Shown: positions 1-10,490, counted from the stretch's first letter. The stretch is 21,317 nt of DNA from Pelargonium cotyledonis (GCA_036897625.1 JAYMTA010001186.1:1-21317); one strand, 5' to 3'. Program-made: numbers and translations. Notes: a model not told the origin generated them from the sequence alone.

Positions 1-260
1 AGGAGGAGGGTGAGAGGAGATAGATGGTAAAATTATAAAAAAAAAAGTTTAAAGGGCAAAATGGTAAAAACATATTTTAAATTATTTTTTGTATTTAAAA
101 CTAACCATGTCAGTTAGTTTTGACGATTCCGTTAGTGATATAACGGAATGGATCTCGCGGAAACGAGAAATGCGATACTACGACCTCGCAGGAACAAAAT
201 AAAGTATAAGGACCCCGGTAGAATAAATGGGATAGTACAGGGACCCCTGAGGTCATTTTT
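1..260. repeat. Repeat-like sequence at window edge, probably transposon-derived
   Basis: No coding potential is visible. The stretch carries an A-run and phrases typical of dispersed plant repeats: a short perfect inverted repeat (TTCCGTTA / TAACGGAA, about 126-148) and a tail reading as 'ggaccccggtag ... agggacccctgaggtcattttt'. The left end runs off the window, so no terminus or target duplication can be defined. The class is unknown. A non-autonomous DNA element or a degraded retroelement end are both possible. Confidence 0.35.
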
Positions 261-1050
261 CCTTGTTTTTGTTTTAGAACTTATTAAATGAGAAGCCGGT
301 TTTGAAGACTTCCATGGATGAGCTTGAGCTATCCATAGCTAGACTTCAATTTTTCAAAATGTCCCTTTGACCAAAATGACATATTGGTCTCTTTATCATT
401 TCCTTTACAATTTAAGGTGATTGTTGAATAAGAAACTCGACAAGAGAAACGTGGTGTTCAAGCATCAACAATGATTACTTCATGGTTCTGTGATTGAAGC
501 TCCATGACTCCATAACTGAATATAGTATAATCACCTGTAAATTTAAAGATTTATTGTATTTTACACGTCTTTCTAGATATAGCAATAAATGTATAGATGT
601 GTAACTGATCAGGGACAACAAGAACGGCAAAGATCTCCCTAATACATTTTAACGCAACTGCATGTCTTGATGCCCGAACTAATCAAGACCTCTACACTCT
701 AGATAAGTTGCAACGACCCATGATAGTTGATCCACGTGTTCGATGGTGAAAGCGTGTAGTTGTTGAAGACTACTGATATATGAGCTATCTAGCAATACAA
801 ATGACTGAATATTGTGACACTAGTGTCCACATTATCACAACACTAGTGATCTTCAGACCAAAACCATTGGTTCTTTGTGTCTTAAACACTAAAACACAAC
901 ACAATCAATAAAATGATAGAAAAATAGTTCTAGACACACACCTGGTCCTCTCCACTAATGGTGGTGTTGAAGGTGGACTGTTCCAAAAGTCAAGAAAGTC
1001 TGCTACATAAAAGACTTCCCCACAAATCCATTACCAATATATCCAATTGC
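261..1050. other. Upstream intergenic region of the DUF26 gene, no gene seen
   Basis: AT-rich DNA with stops in all frames and no recognisable coding segment or RNA gene. A short imperfect repeat of 'cactagtg' words occurs around 820-850 (ACACTAGTGTC, ACACTAGTGATC). The region presumably contains the promoter of the gene beginning at 1098. Confidence 0.5.
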
Positions 1051-1058
1051 TATAAAAA
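1051..1058 (+). promoter_or_regulatory. Putative TATA box of the DUF26 gene
   Basis: TATAAAAA lies 47 bases upstream of the ATG at 1098, preceded by CCAAT at 1043. A start site about 25-30 bases downstream would leave a leader of only about 15-20 bases, which is short. Inferred from position and consensus only. Confidence 0.5.
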
Positions 1059-1097
1059 AAAGCTGAAATCATAGCAGCTTCAACTTCAAGAGCAACA

Positions 1098-1883
1098 ATG
1101 GCTAATTCACTACACCACCTTCTCCTTATAGTCCTTTTTCATTGCATTTGCTCTTGCACTTGCAGAGCACAATCTTCAGGCCAGTTCTGTAATCAACACA
1201 CCAACATAACCAGCAATGGCCAGGTTTCAATAAACATTGATAACTTGCTAGCTGAGTTGGTACCAGCAGCTGCCTCAGCTGGTTTCAGCTCCACATCCTA
1301 TGGAGAAGGCCAAGACAAGGTCTATGGTTTGGCTCAGTGCAGAGGAGATTTGAGTAGCGAAGACTGCTCATCTTGCATCAAAGATGCAGCGAAAGAGATT
1401 CGCCGAGTTTGTCCAAACCAAGCAGATGCTAGAATCTGGTATGATTATTGCTTTTTGAGGCATGCACAGAGGAGTTTTCATGGAGAGCTTGACACTTCTT
1501 TTGGCATTTTATATGCCAATGTTCAAAATGCTAGTGACCCTGAAAGTTTTAAGAAACAGTTGGGAGCTATGGTGGATCAAATAAAAGCACAGGCTGTTGT
1601 GCCTAGCAACAAAGGCCTTGGAAAGGCTCAGACAAAACTGTCACCTCTTGTGACTCTCTACGCTTTGGTGCAGTGCACAAGGGACATTTCTCCCATTTTT
1701 TGTGCTCAGTGCCTTGCAATTGCCGTGGGAAACTTTGAGGGTTTTTGCAGCAACAAGATCGGATGTCGGGTTCTGTACAGTAGCTGTTATGTTCGGTACG
1801 AGCTCTACCCATTTTTCTTCCCTCTTGATTCAACCAGGAAACAACAAGTTGATCACACTTCAATGAAGATGGTTTACACATAG
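1098..1883 (+). CDS. Cysteine-rich repeat secretory protein (two DUF26/Gnk2 domains)
   Basis: Single-exon protein of 261 residues. A hydrophobic start (about residues 5-24) reads as a signal peptide with cleavage near A24, so secretion is predicted. Two Gnk2/stress-antifungal (DUF26) repeats follow. The first has C31 and the C-X8-C-X2-C signature C81-C90-C93, then C105 and C118. The second has C193-C202-C205, then C217, C223 and C230, followed by the typical YxRYExYPF-like ending. There is no transmembrane helix or kinase domain, so this is the CRRSP type (compare Arabidopsis CRRSP38) rather than a CRK receptor kinase or a plasmodesmata-located PDLP. Family members act as apoplastic, sometimes mannose-binding or antifungal, proteins; the ligand here is unknown. 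The start has a good signal-peptide fit and a TATA-like box just upstream. It converges with the AsnRS gene, with about 260 bases between the two stop codons. Confidence 0.93.
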   Translation: MANSLHHLLLIVLFHCICSCTCRAQSSGQFCNQHTNITSNGQVSINIDNLLAELVPAAASAGFSSTSYGEGQDKVYGLAQCRGDLSSEDCSSCIKDAAKEIRRVCPNQADARIWYDYCFLRHAQRSFHGELDTSFGILYANVQNASDPESFKKQLGAMVDQIKAQAVVPSNKGLGKAQTKLSPLVTLYALVQCTRDISPIFCAQCLAIAVGNFEGFCSNKIGCRVLYSSCYVRYELYPFFFPLDSTRKQQVDHTSMKMVYT

Positions 1884-2146
1884 ATTCTTGTAAGAATTGC
1901 TAATAATTATGTACTGTAACTTTATAATCAGCTATTTCAGATGAAAATAAGCAGAAACTTTATCATTTCAGATGTAAAATTTTCTCATTTACATAAACTT
2001 GTATCATGTGTGCAGATAAGCAATCTGTATCATCTCTCTCTATACACATCTTATGCATCTTTTTTTATTGTATGTTTCACATATATTTTGTCTCTAGGCT
2101 TTGTAGATCCTTCACACCGGGTTTTTGAGCAGAAACATTCATCTGA
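1884..2146. other. Convergent 3' ends of the DUF26 and AsnRS genes
   Basis: Short AT-rich spacer between two opposed stop codons. It must carry both 3' untranslated regions, which may overlap because only about 260 bases are available. Apparent small reading frames here are not supported by any homology I recognise. Confidence 0.6.
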
Positions 2147-5100
2147 TTAGTTCTTGACCTTGTCGTAGCTTCTTGGAAAAGGGATAGCATCTCTAACATC
2201 AGTGAGGCCAGTAGTGAATAGAAGCATAAGATCAAATCCAAGACTGAATCCGGATTGCTTGACGGTTCCATGCCTGTGAAGATCTAAATACCATTCGTAC
2301 TGATCCTTCGGCAAACCCAGTTCCTTAATCCTGAAAAGACATTGATATTTATATATGTAAACAAAGAGCCATATTTCATTGGGATCATTGCTAGTTTCTT
2401 GAAAATTGACCCTGGTCTGAGCTCTCTCTAGTCATTTCATATCTGATATGATTAAACTACCATTTTGTGTTTAAAAAAAAGCCGAAGAGGAATAAAACTA
2501 CCTTGAGTTTAGCGTGTTGATACGTTCCTCATTTTGGCTGCCTGTAACCAACACTCCAACCTGCAAACATTTATTTTAGCTTTGTAAGTCTAGATTAGAC
2601 TTTGATTTGTTCAGGCATGAACCTATTCAAATCAATATATTTAGGAGGACCTTAGTTTGTTAGAAAGCATTTTGAGTATACCTTTGGGACTATCATGTCG
2701 AATGCTGCGACTGTTTTTCCATCATCGTTCATACGAGCATAAAATGGCTTAAGTCTTTTCGGATAATTGTAAACGATTACAGGTCTCTTATATATCTCAT
2801 CAGCCAAGTAGCTGTCATTGCAGAAACCATATAGAGTACTTTAGTAAAAACATGAAAAACATCCTAAAAAATTGTCATTCAGTTCATTTACCAACAAATC
2901 ATACCTCAGATGTTCGGTCAATAGAGGCGCACCCCACTCAAGTTTTTTCTGAAAAGCCTTGTCTGTAATCTGTTTCGCAAGAGTTGAAGATACTTGTGAT
3001 GTAAAATTCCTAGACTGAAAATGTTCAAGTAATGTAAGCAGCAAACAAGTAATAAGATTTTACCTTTTTCAAAGTATCAACCACATCAGTATAGGTGATC
3101 CTTTCAAACGAACTTGATATTATTGACTCAAGACGCTCAATGCCGGTTTTGTCAACTCTTTTAGAGATGAATTTCATATCTTCAAAACAATTTTTCAAAA
3201 CCCAATTGCAGAGGAACTTGAAACAGTCATCCACACAGTTAATGGCATCCTGAAAAAAGGCCACCAATATATTATATAGATTTTCTATGATTTTCACACA
3301 TGTTTTTTTATTGCACAATATAACATACAATATCTACTAAAATCAGGATGCTACAATGATGTTTGAAGAAATTGTGGAAGTTCTATATAAATAACATAAG
3401 CTGTAAAAGGAGGGCAAGCATCATCCAACATTACTCTTTTAGCTAACATGAGATTTTCTCAGGACAAAATTGATGTTCATGAAGCAAGTTTATTAGCAAG
3501 AAAAAATGCAATTGCTACTCTATCAAGAGATCAGAACAAGGCCAATTACCGGACTGTATAGTTAAAAGACATCAATATTTTGACACCAAAAGGATTATGA
3601 AAGAAGGAAAAAGCTGAAAGAAGCATGTACCTCCAATTGTGAAAAAGCAATTTGAATCTCCACCATATAACTCTCTGCTATGTGCTTGGAAGACTGCATC
3701 TTATCTGCCCGGAATCTGGGTCCGAAAGAGTAAACATTACCAAGCGAGGATGCATAACTCTCAAGGTGAAGGCGACCAGAAACAATCAGATATGTTGGTT
3801 GAGAGAAGAAATCTTCAGGCAAGTTGGCTTTTTCACCCTTTAGTGAAGCTCCTACCTTCGATCTTTCTCTAGCTTCCAACTGTGATGCTAGTTCATTTGT
3901 TTTTCGTAAATCCTGAATTGCAGCTGCCAGAGCTTCCTTGTTGCTTTCAGTTCGCTTGAGTTCTTCAACTTTATTACTCTTCTCCTCCATAGAAGCCTTA
4001 ATAACTTCTAGGCTTACACCATCAATGTCATTTTTAGCATTTGGCTCTCCCTTACTTGCTTTGCCATGTAGAGTAGTGACCCGGAATTTTTCACTAAATC
4101 CTTCAGTGTCTGTAGTTGTGATTATAGGAACTTGCACGTACAGAAACCCATTGTTTTGGAAGAATGTGTGAGTTGCAAGAGTCAAGGCACTTCGGATTCT
4201 CATAACAGATGCAACCTATAACATAAGAACCATATTTATAAGAGATCAAGGAACCTAAAAATTTTAAGCTCTATAAAATTAGGTGGAATAAAGTCGCATA
4301 TATGCGCATGTAACCCTGAAAATCCAAGAATTTATGTGACATGAATGACCAATGAAACCATGGAATCCTTTGAGAATGACAAAGGATACACTGGAAAACA
4401 TATGGCCAGTGTATATTAGAAATAATCAAAAACTAGCTATGGATTTTGTTCCTCAAATATGCTTAATGCGTTTACATATTCTGCTGCTAGTAACAGAAGA
4501 TGTCAAGGCTTCAAAAAACATCAAAAATACCACAAAAATGAAAACCAGAAAACCAACGGCACATAGATATTAACTAAAGCACAAACAATTATCGATTACC
4601 GTAGTAGTACGAGGTCTGAAATGGGAGCAATCCCTCAATGTATCCAGTGGTAATCGTTTCTTCGATAGTGGATACTTGTCTTGATCTACTGTACCTATAT
4701 GGAGAATTTTCTCCACTTTAAGCTCAATAACATGTTTTCCCATCTCTGACGGCTGCACCAATATGCCCTCTGCTAATACACAAGTTCCAGTGGGCAGAAG
4801 CTGGCTGGGAGGAGCTATAGAGGAGTCCACAACAACCTGAAAAGATTTGAAAAATAGCCAAAGAAGAAACAAAAAAAAATTATTACTTGATTAAATCTGG
4901 TCTTCAATCCAAGAGCTTCCATTTCATAGCTAGAGAAATAGATATGCAAGGGTCTCAACCATTCAAGTTAGGACTTTTCTTTTTCCATCTTAAACAAAAC
5001 TACAAAAAGATAATCATTCAAGTGGAGGGAGTATCAAACACCTTGTAGGCATTGAGTGAAGAACCACATTCATGCACTAAAATGTACCTGAAGACTTGGA

Positions 5101-5516
5101 ACACAAGACCCATCACTGATTTGCAGAGTTACAACTGAAGGTGTCGGCAGCTTCTGAATCACAGACTCCAACTTCTCGCGAATAGGGTAGTTGCTTCCAC
5201 CCAACACTCGAACAATCGTCCGAAAAAACGGAATCCGAGACTGAAGAATCTCCACGCAGGTCACATCCTTCGGCCCATGCTCCACCGTCGCCTCGCCGGC
5301 CGGAGGCGGCGGCGTGCGCTCTTTCCTCACTTCCTTGGAAGACTTCACCCAGCCCCCAACCACAACCCTCTGACCAATCAATCCAGACCCGCCATCCCCG
5401 CGCTCCAATATCGTTTTCAAGACTACCCTTTTCGAGTACTTGCAGAGAGTCACCGCAGCAGGAGGTGCTACTGCGGCGGTGGCGGCGGCCGTTGCGGGAG
5501 CTTCTTCAGAGGCCAT
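2147..5516 (-). CDS. SYNC2: Asparagine--tRNA ligase, cytoplasmic, plant type 2-like (WHEP-containing, divergent)
   Basis: Eight exons on the minus strand: 5516-5088, 4836-4600, 4215-3631, 3249-3064, 2969-2905, 2811-2682, 2560-2502, 2330-2147. Joined, they code for 624 residues and all introns have GT-AG ends. AsnRS normally charges tRNA-Asn in the cytosol. An anticodon-binding OB-fold spans about residues 28-165, with an extra stretch of about 60 residues in it. A class II catalytic domain follows, with motif 1 near 243-254, motif 2 near 387-400 and motif 3 near 590-600. A WHEP-like helix-turn-helix (about 292-338) sits between motifs 1 and 2. Several active-site signatures differ from canonical AsnRS: FRAE reads FRAD, GSQREER reads GSQNEER, and the motif 3 ER pair is DL (597-598). 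This fits the divergent plant type 2 group, and full synthetase activity is uncertain. The exon 5 boundary was chosen by alignment; an alternative acceptor at 3015 would add 15 residues. The ATG at 5516 has a good context (AAAATGGC). Confidence 0.9.
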
Positions 5517-6590
5517 TTTGGGGTTAAAAGACAGAGAAAGAGAGATGTGACAATCGATTTCGAGCTGAAACAGGGAAGAGCAGGTGGAGTTGGAGATGGG
5601 ACATGACGATGATGTTGATATAGAAGAAAAGACGATGCTTTACTTGGGAAGAGAATATGGAAATGGACGGAGAGGTTGGGTGGCGAAGGCAAGGCAATGG
5701 ATTGTTTCTGAAACTTGACAAGTGAAACAGAGTGATGGGTTTGGTATTCTTCAAGATTGGGTTTTCGCGGGAGCCGAAAAGAAGCCAACCGTTTTCCGGT
5801 TTGTTTCGGTCTAAATCATGACATTTATGAGCGGACCTGCAAACTCGTAATTGATACTCTTAAACCGTCATAGTTAAAGCTCATCTCTTTTTTCGAGAAT
5901 GTGTTGAGCAACATCTAGCGCAAATGTTATTTCCACTGCCCCTACTTGTGTAACCAACTATGCCATCTCCGAAATCAGTTTTTGCTTTATTAATTGACTT
6001 TTAATATGTATCTCGATACAAAGGTTTCAGAATTAGCCATGTTTGATCTCGAGTTAGGAATCAGGGTGTCATGCATTTCCTGCTAGTTCGGGTTAGGTTG
6101 TATTTAGTTTCCTTCGAGACAATTGTGTTCTCTATGAGTTTTAGATCAACAAATTTAAGAGCTCGTAAATATGTTCAGGTTGCTTAGTTTATGTCTGGTC
6201 TGGTTTGGATTGTACCAAATTTTCTGAACGTATCTGAACCTTTGAATATTGATTAATAAAATATAGTTTTCGTTTAAAAAAAACTATGGTTTTCCAATTT
6301 TATTTCTCAAAAAAAAAAAAAAAACTTGGGATTATATAAATCACAAGATCCATTTGACAACCTTTTTCACGGGCCTCCAAGAAGCCCATAGACTTCAGAG
6401 ATCAGGCCCAGGCCCATCCTACCTCATCTTCCCCAACTCTCAGTCGATGCCCTAACAAGTAACGACACAGTCTGAATCTGCTTCTCTAGTCTTGAGAAAA
6501 AGCTCAATCAACACTGAAAATTACCGCTTCTGTTCCAATCGAACGTAGTGTTGAACGGATTCAGTTTTTCTGCAGAACTGAAAATTTGAG
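5517..6590. other. Divergent promoter region between AsnRS and NDUFA8
   Basis: About 1.07 kb separates the two start codons, so it must hold both promoters and both 5' leaders. Positions 5517-5810 are the likely AsnRS leader and proximal promoter. The middle (5820-6340) is AT-rich without coding signal and has A-runs near 6275 and 6309-6324. The NDUFA8-proximal part carries TGGGCY-type motifs, listed separately. No convincing TATA box was seen on either side, as is common for housekeeping genes. Confidence 0.6.
6383..6416. promoter_or_regulatory. Cluster of three site II (TGGGCY) elements upstream of NDUFA8
   Basis: Read on the minus strand, TGGGCT lies at 6383-6388 and TGGGCC at 6405-6410 and 6411-6416, the last two directly adjacent. 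Site II elements bind TCP-family factors and are known to drive many nuclear genes for plant respiratory-chain subunits. The position, about 175-210 bases before the NDUFA8 ATG, fits that role. The match is by consensus only. Confidence 0.6.
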
Positions 6591-9500
6591 ATGTCGAAGA
6601 CGACAGATGCTACAGGGAATCCGATCCCGACATCGGCGGTTCTGATGGCTTCTTCAAAGCACATAGGATCGAGGTGCTTTGTAGAGAATGTCGAGTTCCT
6701 CAAGTGCAAGAAGAAGGATCAGAATCCAGAGAAATGTCTCGATAAGGGCCAGCAGGTCACGCGTTGCGTCCTCAATCTGTGAGCATTTTTGTCTTCAACT
6801 TTTTGTTATTGCGTTTTTTTACTCTTTGAAATTCCTGTTCTGTGGCTTGTTTGCTAATTTGGAGCAGTTTAGAATCTTTTTCTCCAGTTATTTGATGAGA
6901 AAATGCTGGAAAATGAATGGAATTGGAGGATATACTTTATTAATGTGATCTACAATGGGCTCTGATGTTGATTTATTATTCAATATTGTTTATAGGCTTG
7001 AGTTGAATTTGGGAATTGGCTAATTGGCGTTTGTCACAAATTCAAAATGGTTTCTGCAATAGAATTAATAGCTCAGAATCGATTTGAAAATTAGAGTCAA
7101 TTTGGTATCTTAGGATAAAAGTGTTGCTTTGGCTATGAATGTTTGTGTAGTTATGAAGCAATAGTTGTGAAGATAATTTAAATCACCTTAGAATCAAAGT
7201 GTTGCATTGCCTTTGTTGTGTGATGGTTTCTTCTTCTGTAATTGCTTTAATGTGATCAGTTTTGGTCTTGACACGTTTTGGAACAATTGATTTCAACTAC
7301 TTCATTATAATGCATTTTATACAGATTATATATGCTTTATTTGTTGTTTATTATACAAACCAGTTCATGACTCACAATTGATTGGAATGGCAAGTTTGTG
7401 GAAGGAGTGAGTCAATTTCTAATGATGTACAAGGGTAACAAAATAATCAGCTTCACTGTCAATTATTGTCTTGGATCTATGTATGGCAGCCACATTGATC
7501 ATAGCTTATGTTTCATGTACTCGCAGTAGAGATATGTAGGACTTTAGAGATTTTGAAGAGCTAACAATTTTAGAGAGAAACTAGAAGAGGTAAGAAACTC
7601 ATGCAAAATAAATATTAAATTGATAGAGGATATTAGTTTCCCTCTCTTCCCAAAATGAGTATTTGCTTTTCTTTTCCGTTAGTTATTTATGTATGAATTA
7701 CCAAAAATATCCTTAAAGTAGTTAGAGCCCTTAAGTTTGTTACAATAAGAGGTGCAAGTAGAAAGGGGAAAGTAAAACTCTAACTTATCTGTCCATAACT
7801 GAGGCAAAGAAAAGATGACACTCATTTTGGGACGGAGGGAGTACTATGCCATTAACTGAGAGTTTTGTGACATCTTGAACATAATATTGATAAGAAACAT
7901 TATTCCTATCTACTCATCCTATGAAGTACAAAATATTCTACCTTTTCTAGTTTGTTTCAATTTCTAGAATGGAAAAGAAAGGACATCACTTTCAATGTCT
8001 TTGGTTCATGGGTATAACTTTCATAATCTAATTTGTGACAATGTGTCGGGTGGTTTTATTGTTATCAAAGTTAAAAACATAATAAGGAAATGTGATAGTC
8101 TATTTGTCTTAGTTAATGGGCTAATTTGAAATGCCCATACACATTTAGTTTATCGAATTTGAAATACCCGTACAGAAGCAAGATATTGATGAACAACCAT
8201 GTGTGGATTAAACAACAACCAAGCAATTTTCAAAATAACACTGGGGTTGTCTATATGAATCATTTAGTAAAACTCATGATCACCTTCTACTTGTATTGTC
8301 TTCCCCCTCTCCGTCCTCTAATACTATCTCATCCATTAAGTCATGCACTATTATGTCCTTTTGTACTACTTTTATAAGTTAACTTATGCTTTTTACACTG
8401 TCTTTTCTTTTTGTTCTAACCAAATTCTCTCATTTTGCCCCACGGAGTCACTATGATGCAGTGCTTATGCTATCCAGAAAAAAAAAAAAAATGAGGCGTA
8501 TATGTAAATTACCTAAAATGAATGTTCATCATCACTTCTATTCAAATTTAATCCGGCTACTTTAGATAAGATCAGATTTCAACTAGAAATTTGATCAGGT
8601 TCCTTTTCTTATGTTTATATTTTTCTGCTTCTCCTTTGTCTTTTTTTTTTTCATGGCACTATCATTATTGATTCTCAGCTTATAGGAATGCCTTGACTTA
8701 TTATTGTTGTTGTTCTTTGAATTTTTCTTCAGTTACTTTCTTTGGTTACTTTTAGGAGGTGCTCTGCATGCCCTTTCCTTGTTAAGTATGGATTCTTGGA
8801 ATTTATTGGCCAACAGATATCAAGATCTTGCTGTCTAAAAAGAACTTCTATAGTTCTGTGATAGCAGTTGATTGGTTTTACAAGTTATAGATTCTAGGCA
8901 GTTACTTTCAAAACCCTTTCAAGAGAGAGATACAACGTATAAAATAGGTTTTCTGAAGGCTATGCCCCTACACACTAAAGATGAGTAGTGCTAGATAGGA
9001 TTTGCTTCTTCTTTTTTTTCTCTTTTTTTTGTCCTTTCTCTGTTTCCCTCTTGATATTTCATTCACATACACAATAAAATTTGGTGGAACTTTAATGGTT
9101 CATTTTTTAGTTGCACTAGCATGATCTGCTAGTGAAATTCCCCAGTATGAAACTGTACTGTTAGATACGTTAATGTTTGGCATATAGGGTTTGATCATGT
9201 TCAAAAGTGGATGTTGTCTTAGTCTTCATTCAAGTATAGGAGGGCGAACAGGTATATTCCCTTCCACATTTGCTTGGAAACTCTTTCAAGAAGGGAAAAG
9301 TTCTCACCGGGCCTTTTCTCATTATGTCACTCTCCTTTACCCCAGGAAGGGCAGGGTTTCAGTTATCCCTTTCGTTTCCCTCCCTTTGAACTCCCGAACA
9401 AAGTACTATAGCTGTATATTTTAGACTTATTGGTCTTGGTTGGGAAATTCTTTCTGGTCCTTTAGGAACCTTTACGATAATAAGATAAGCAAGGTTTGAT

Positions 9501-10188
9501 TGAGGACTGCTGCTGGGATGGTACAGCTACAAAATCCAAACAGATCAGTAAATGACATTTCCTTTTCTTCTATCAGTTGGTCTGAACAGACCAATGTTTT
9601 TTTTTTCTTTGGAACTCAAAGAGACCTCTGCTAAATGTTAGTTAGAATCGTGATGGGTAAGGAAAATATTTAGTTGAACTCATGAACGATCCAAACGTAG
9701 CATTACTCCCATTGAATTGAGGTAGTGTATGAATTAGAATTTTTGTCCAGGAATGGGAATCAAGAATCGGAATGGGAATGAGATTCCCATTGCCATTTCG
9801 AAAAAGCTTAACCAACGCTACCTAAATTAATACGAAGATGATCATCTTATTGGTTAGAGCTCTGGAATCATAATGATCTAATGGATTTATTAAGGAAAAG
9901 GGAATAAGAGAGAAAATGGAGGCTTATCATCCCGTTTTTGATGCATCAGTTACTCATCTTCTTGCGACACTTAGATTATAATAAGGTTGTAGACTGCTAT
10001 GCTGTATAATGTTAATCTCTTTTCACGTTCTTAACATTTCAACATGATCCTGCAGATTGAAAGATCTTCATCAGAAGTGCACAAGTGAAATGGATACCTA
10101 TGCCAATTGTATGTATTACCGCACAAACGAGTTTGATTTGTGCCGCAAAGAGCAGCAAGCATTTGAGAAGGCGTGCCCTTTGGAGTGA
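6591..10188 (+). CDS. NDUFA8: NADH dehydrogenase (ubiquinone) 1 alpha subcomplex subunit 8 (complex I, CHCH protein)
   Basis: Two exons, 6591-6778 and 10056-10188, join across a 3,277-base GT-AG intron to give 106 residues. The protein is an accessory subunit of mitochondrial complex I located on the intermembrane-space side. Such proteins are imported without a presequence and folded by disulfide formation through the Mia40 route. Visible CHCH cysteine pairs are C29-X9-C39 and C49-X9-C59 in exon 1, and C71-X9-C81 and C92-X10-C103 in exon 2. The split codon is CT|A (L63), and both halves are needed for the four-pair pattern. Length and sequence match the plant NDUFA8-A/B family closely. The start at 6591 follows an in-frame stop-rich leader and gives the expected N-terminus. 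The site II cluster upstream suggests co-regulation with other respiratory genes. Identity is firm; only the unusual intron length is notable. Confidence 0.93.
7634..7846. mobile_element. Stowaway-like MITE (Tc1/mariner-derived) in the NDUFA8 intron
   Basis: A 209-base element (7636-7844) is flanked by TA on both sides (7634-7635 and 7845-7846). The right end, read inward on the minus strand, gives GTACTCCCTCCGTCCCAAAA, the standard plant Stowaway terminus. The left end gives GTTTCCCTCTCTTCCCAAAA, and the inverted similarity continues for about 45 bases on each side (ATGAGT ... CTTTTCTTT). There is no coding capacity. The left terminus has diverged more than the right. Confidence 0.85.
9719..9825. 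mobile_element. Short MITE-like element with GGTAG(T/C)GT ends
   Basis: The left end reads GGTAGTGTATGAATTAG from 9721. The right end, inverted from 9822, reads GGTAGCGTTGGTTAAG. Possible 3-base target copies TGA (9718-9720) and TAA (9823-9825) do not match exactly. The centre is a near-perfect palindrome, AATGGGAAT-gag-ATTCCCATT (9771-9791). It resembles common non-autonomous hAT or Harbinger-type plant elements, but the superfamily is not resolved. Confidence 0.55.
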
Positions 10189-10490
10189 TTAGCCTATGAT
10201 TTTCGAGATGATATATGCTCCCAATAATTGGGCCACTGTTGCTCTTTTGTTTCTCGCTCTGAATTCTCCACCTTTCCGGCTTTTATATTGTTTTCAAGAA
10301 ATGCTTGTAAGCAGTGAAACAAGATGACACCATAAGCATAATCTTTGTAGACTATTTTATATTATGCAGAGTGAGATGTTCATTGACTGTACAGCGCTGC
10401 ATCGTTATGGGTGTAATCGAGTTGAATTGAATCTAAAATTAGCAGGGCTATCGTTAAACTGGCCAAAACCCTTTTTCTGTCTTTGATTAT
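10189..10490. other. NDUFA8 3' untranslated and downstream region
   Basis: AT-rich sequence after the stop codon and no coding signal. It presumably carries the 3' UTR. Nothing else was recognised before the MITE-like left end at 10491. Confidence 0.5.

Larger units (their letters stand above)
6779..10055 (+). other. Long intron of NDUFA8
   Basis: Begins GTGAGC and ends CCTGCAG. It is AT-rich with T-runs near 8641-8651, 9012-9028 and 9597-9606, and contains no exon I can join to either flank. It hosts a Stowaway-like MITE (7636-7844) and a second MITE-like element (9721-9822). A segment at about 9230-9400 is visibly richer in G and C than its surroundings and has no recognised identity. The rest appears to be unremarkable intron sequence. 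Confidence 0.85.

Noticed and set aside
3639..4171. Open frames on + across AsnRS exon 3
   Set aside because: They are antisense shadows of the exon that encodes motifs 1 and 2 and the WHEP-like insertion.
5024..5033. GGAGGGAGTA in AsnRS intron 1, resembling a Stowaway end
   Set aside because: No inverted partner or TA-flanked opposite end was found nearby, so a chance match is more likely.
5277..5606. Open frame of 109 codons on + opposite AsnRS exon 1
   Set aside because: It is antisense to a well-supported G+C-rich exon; its Arg-rich, low-complexity product matches no family I know.
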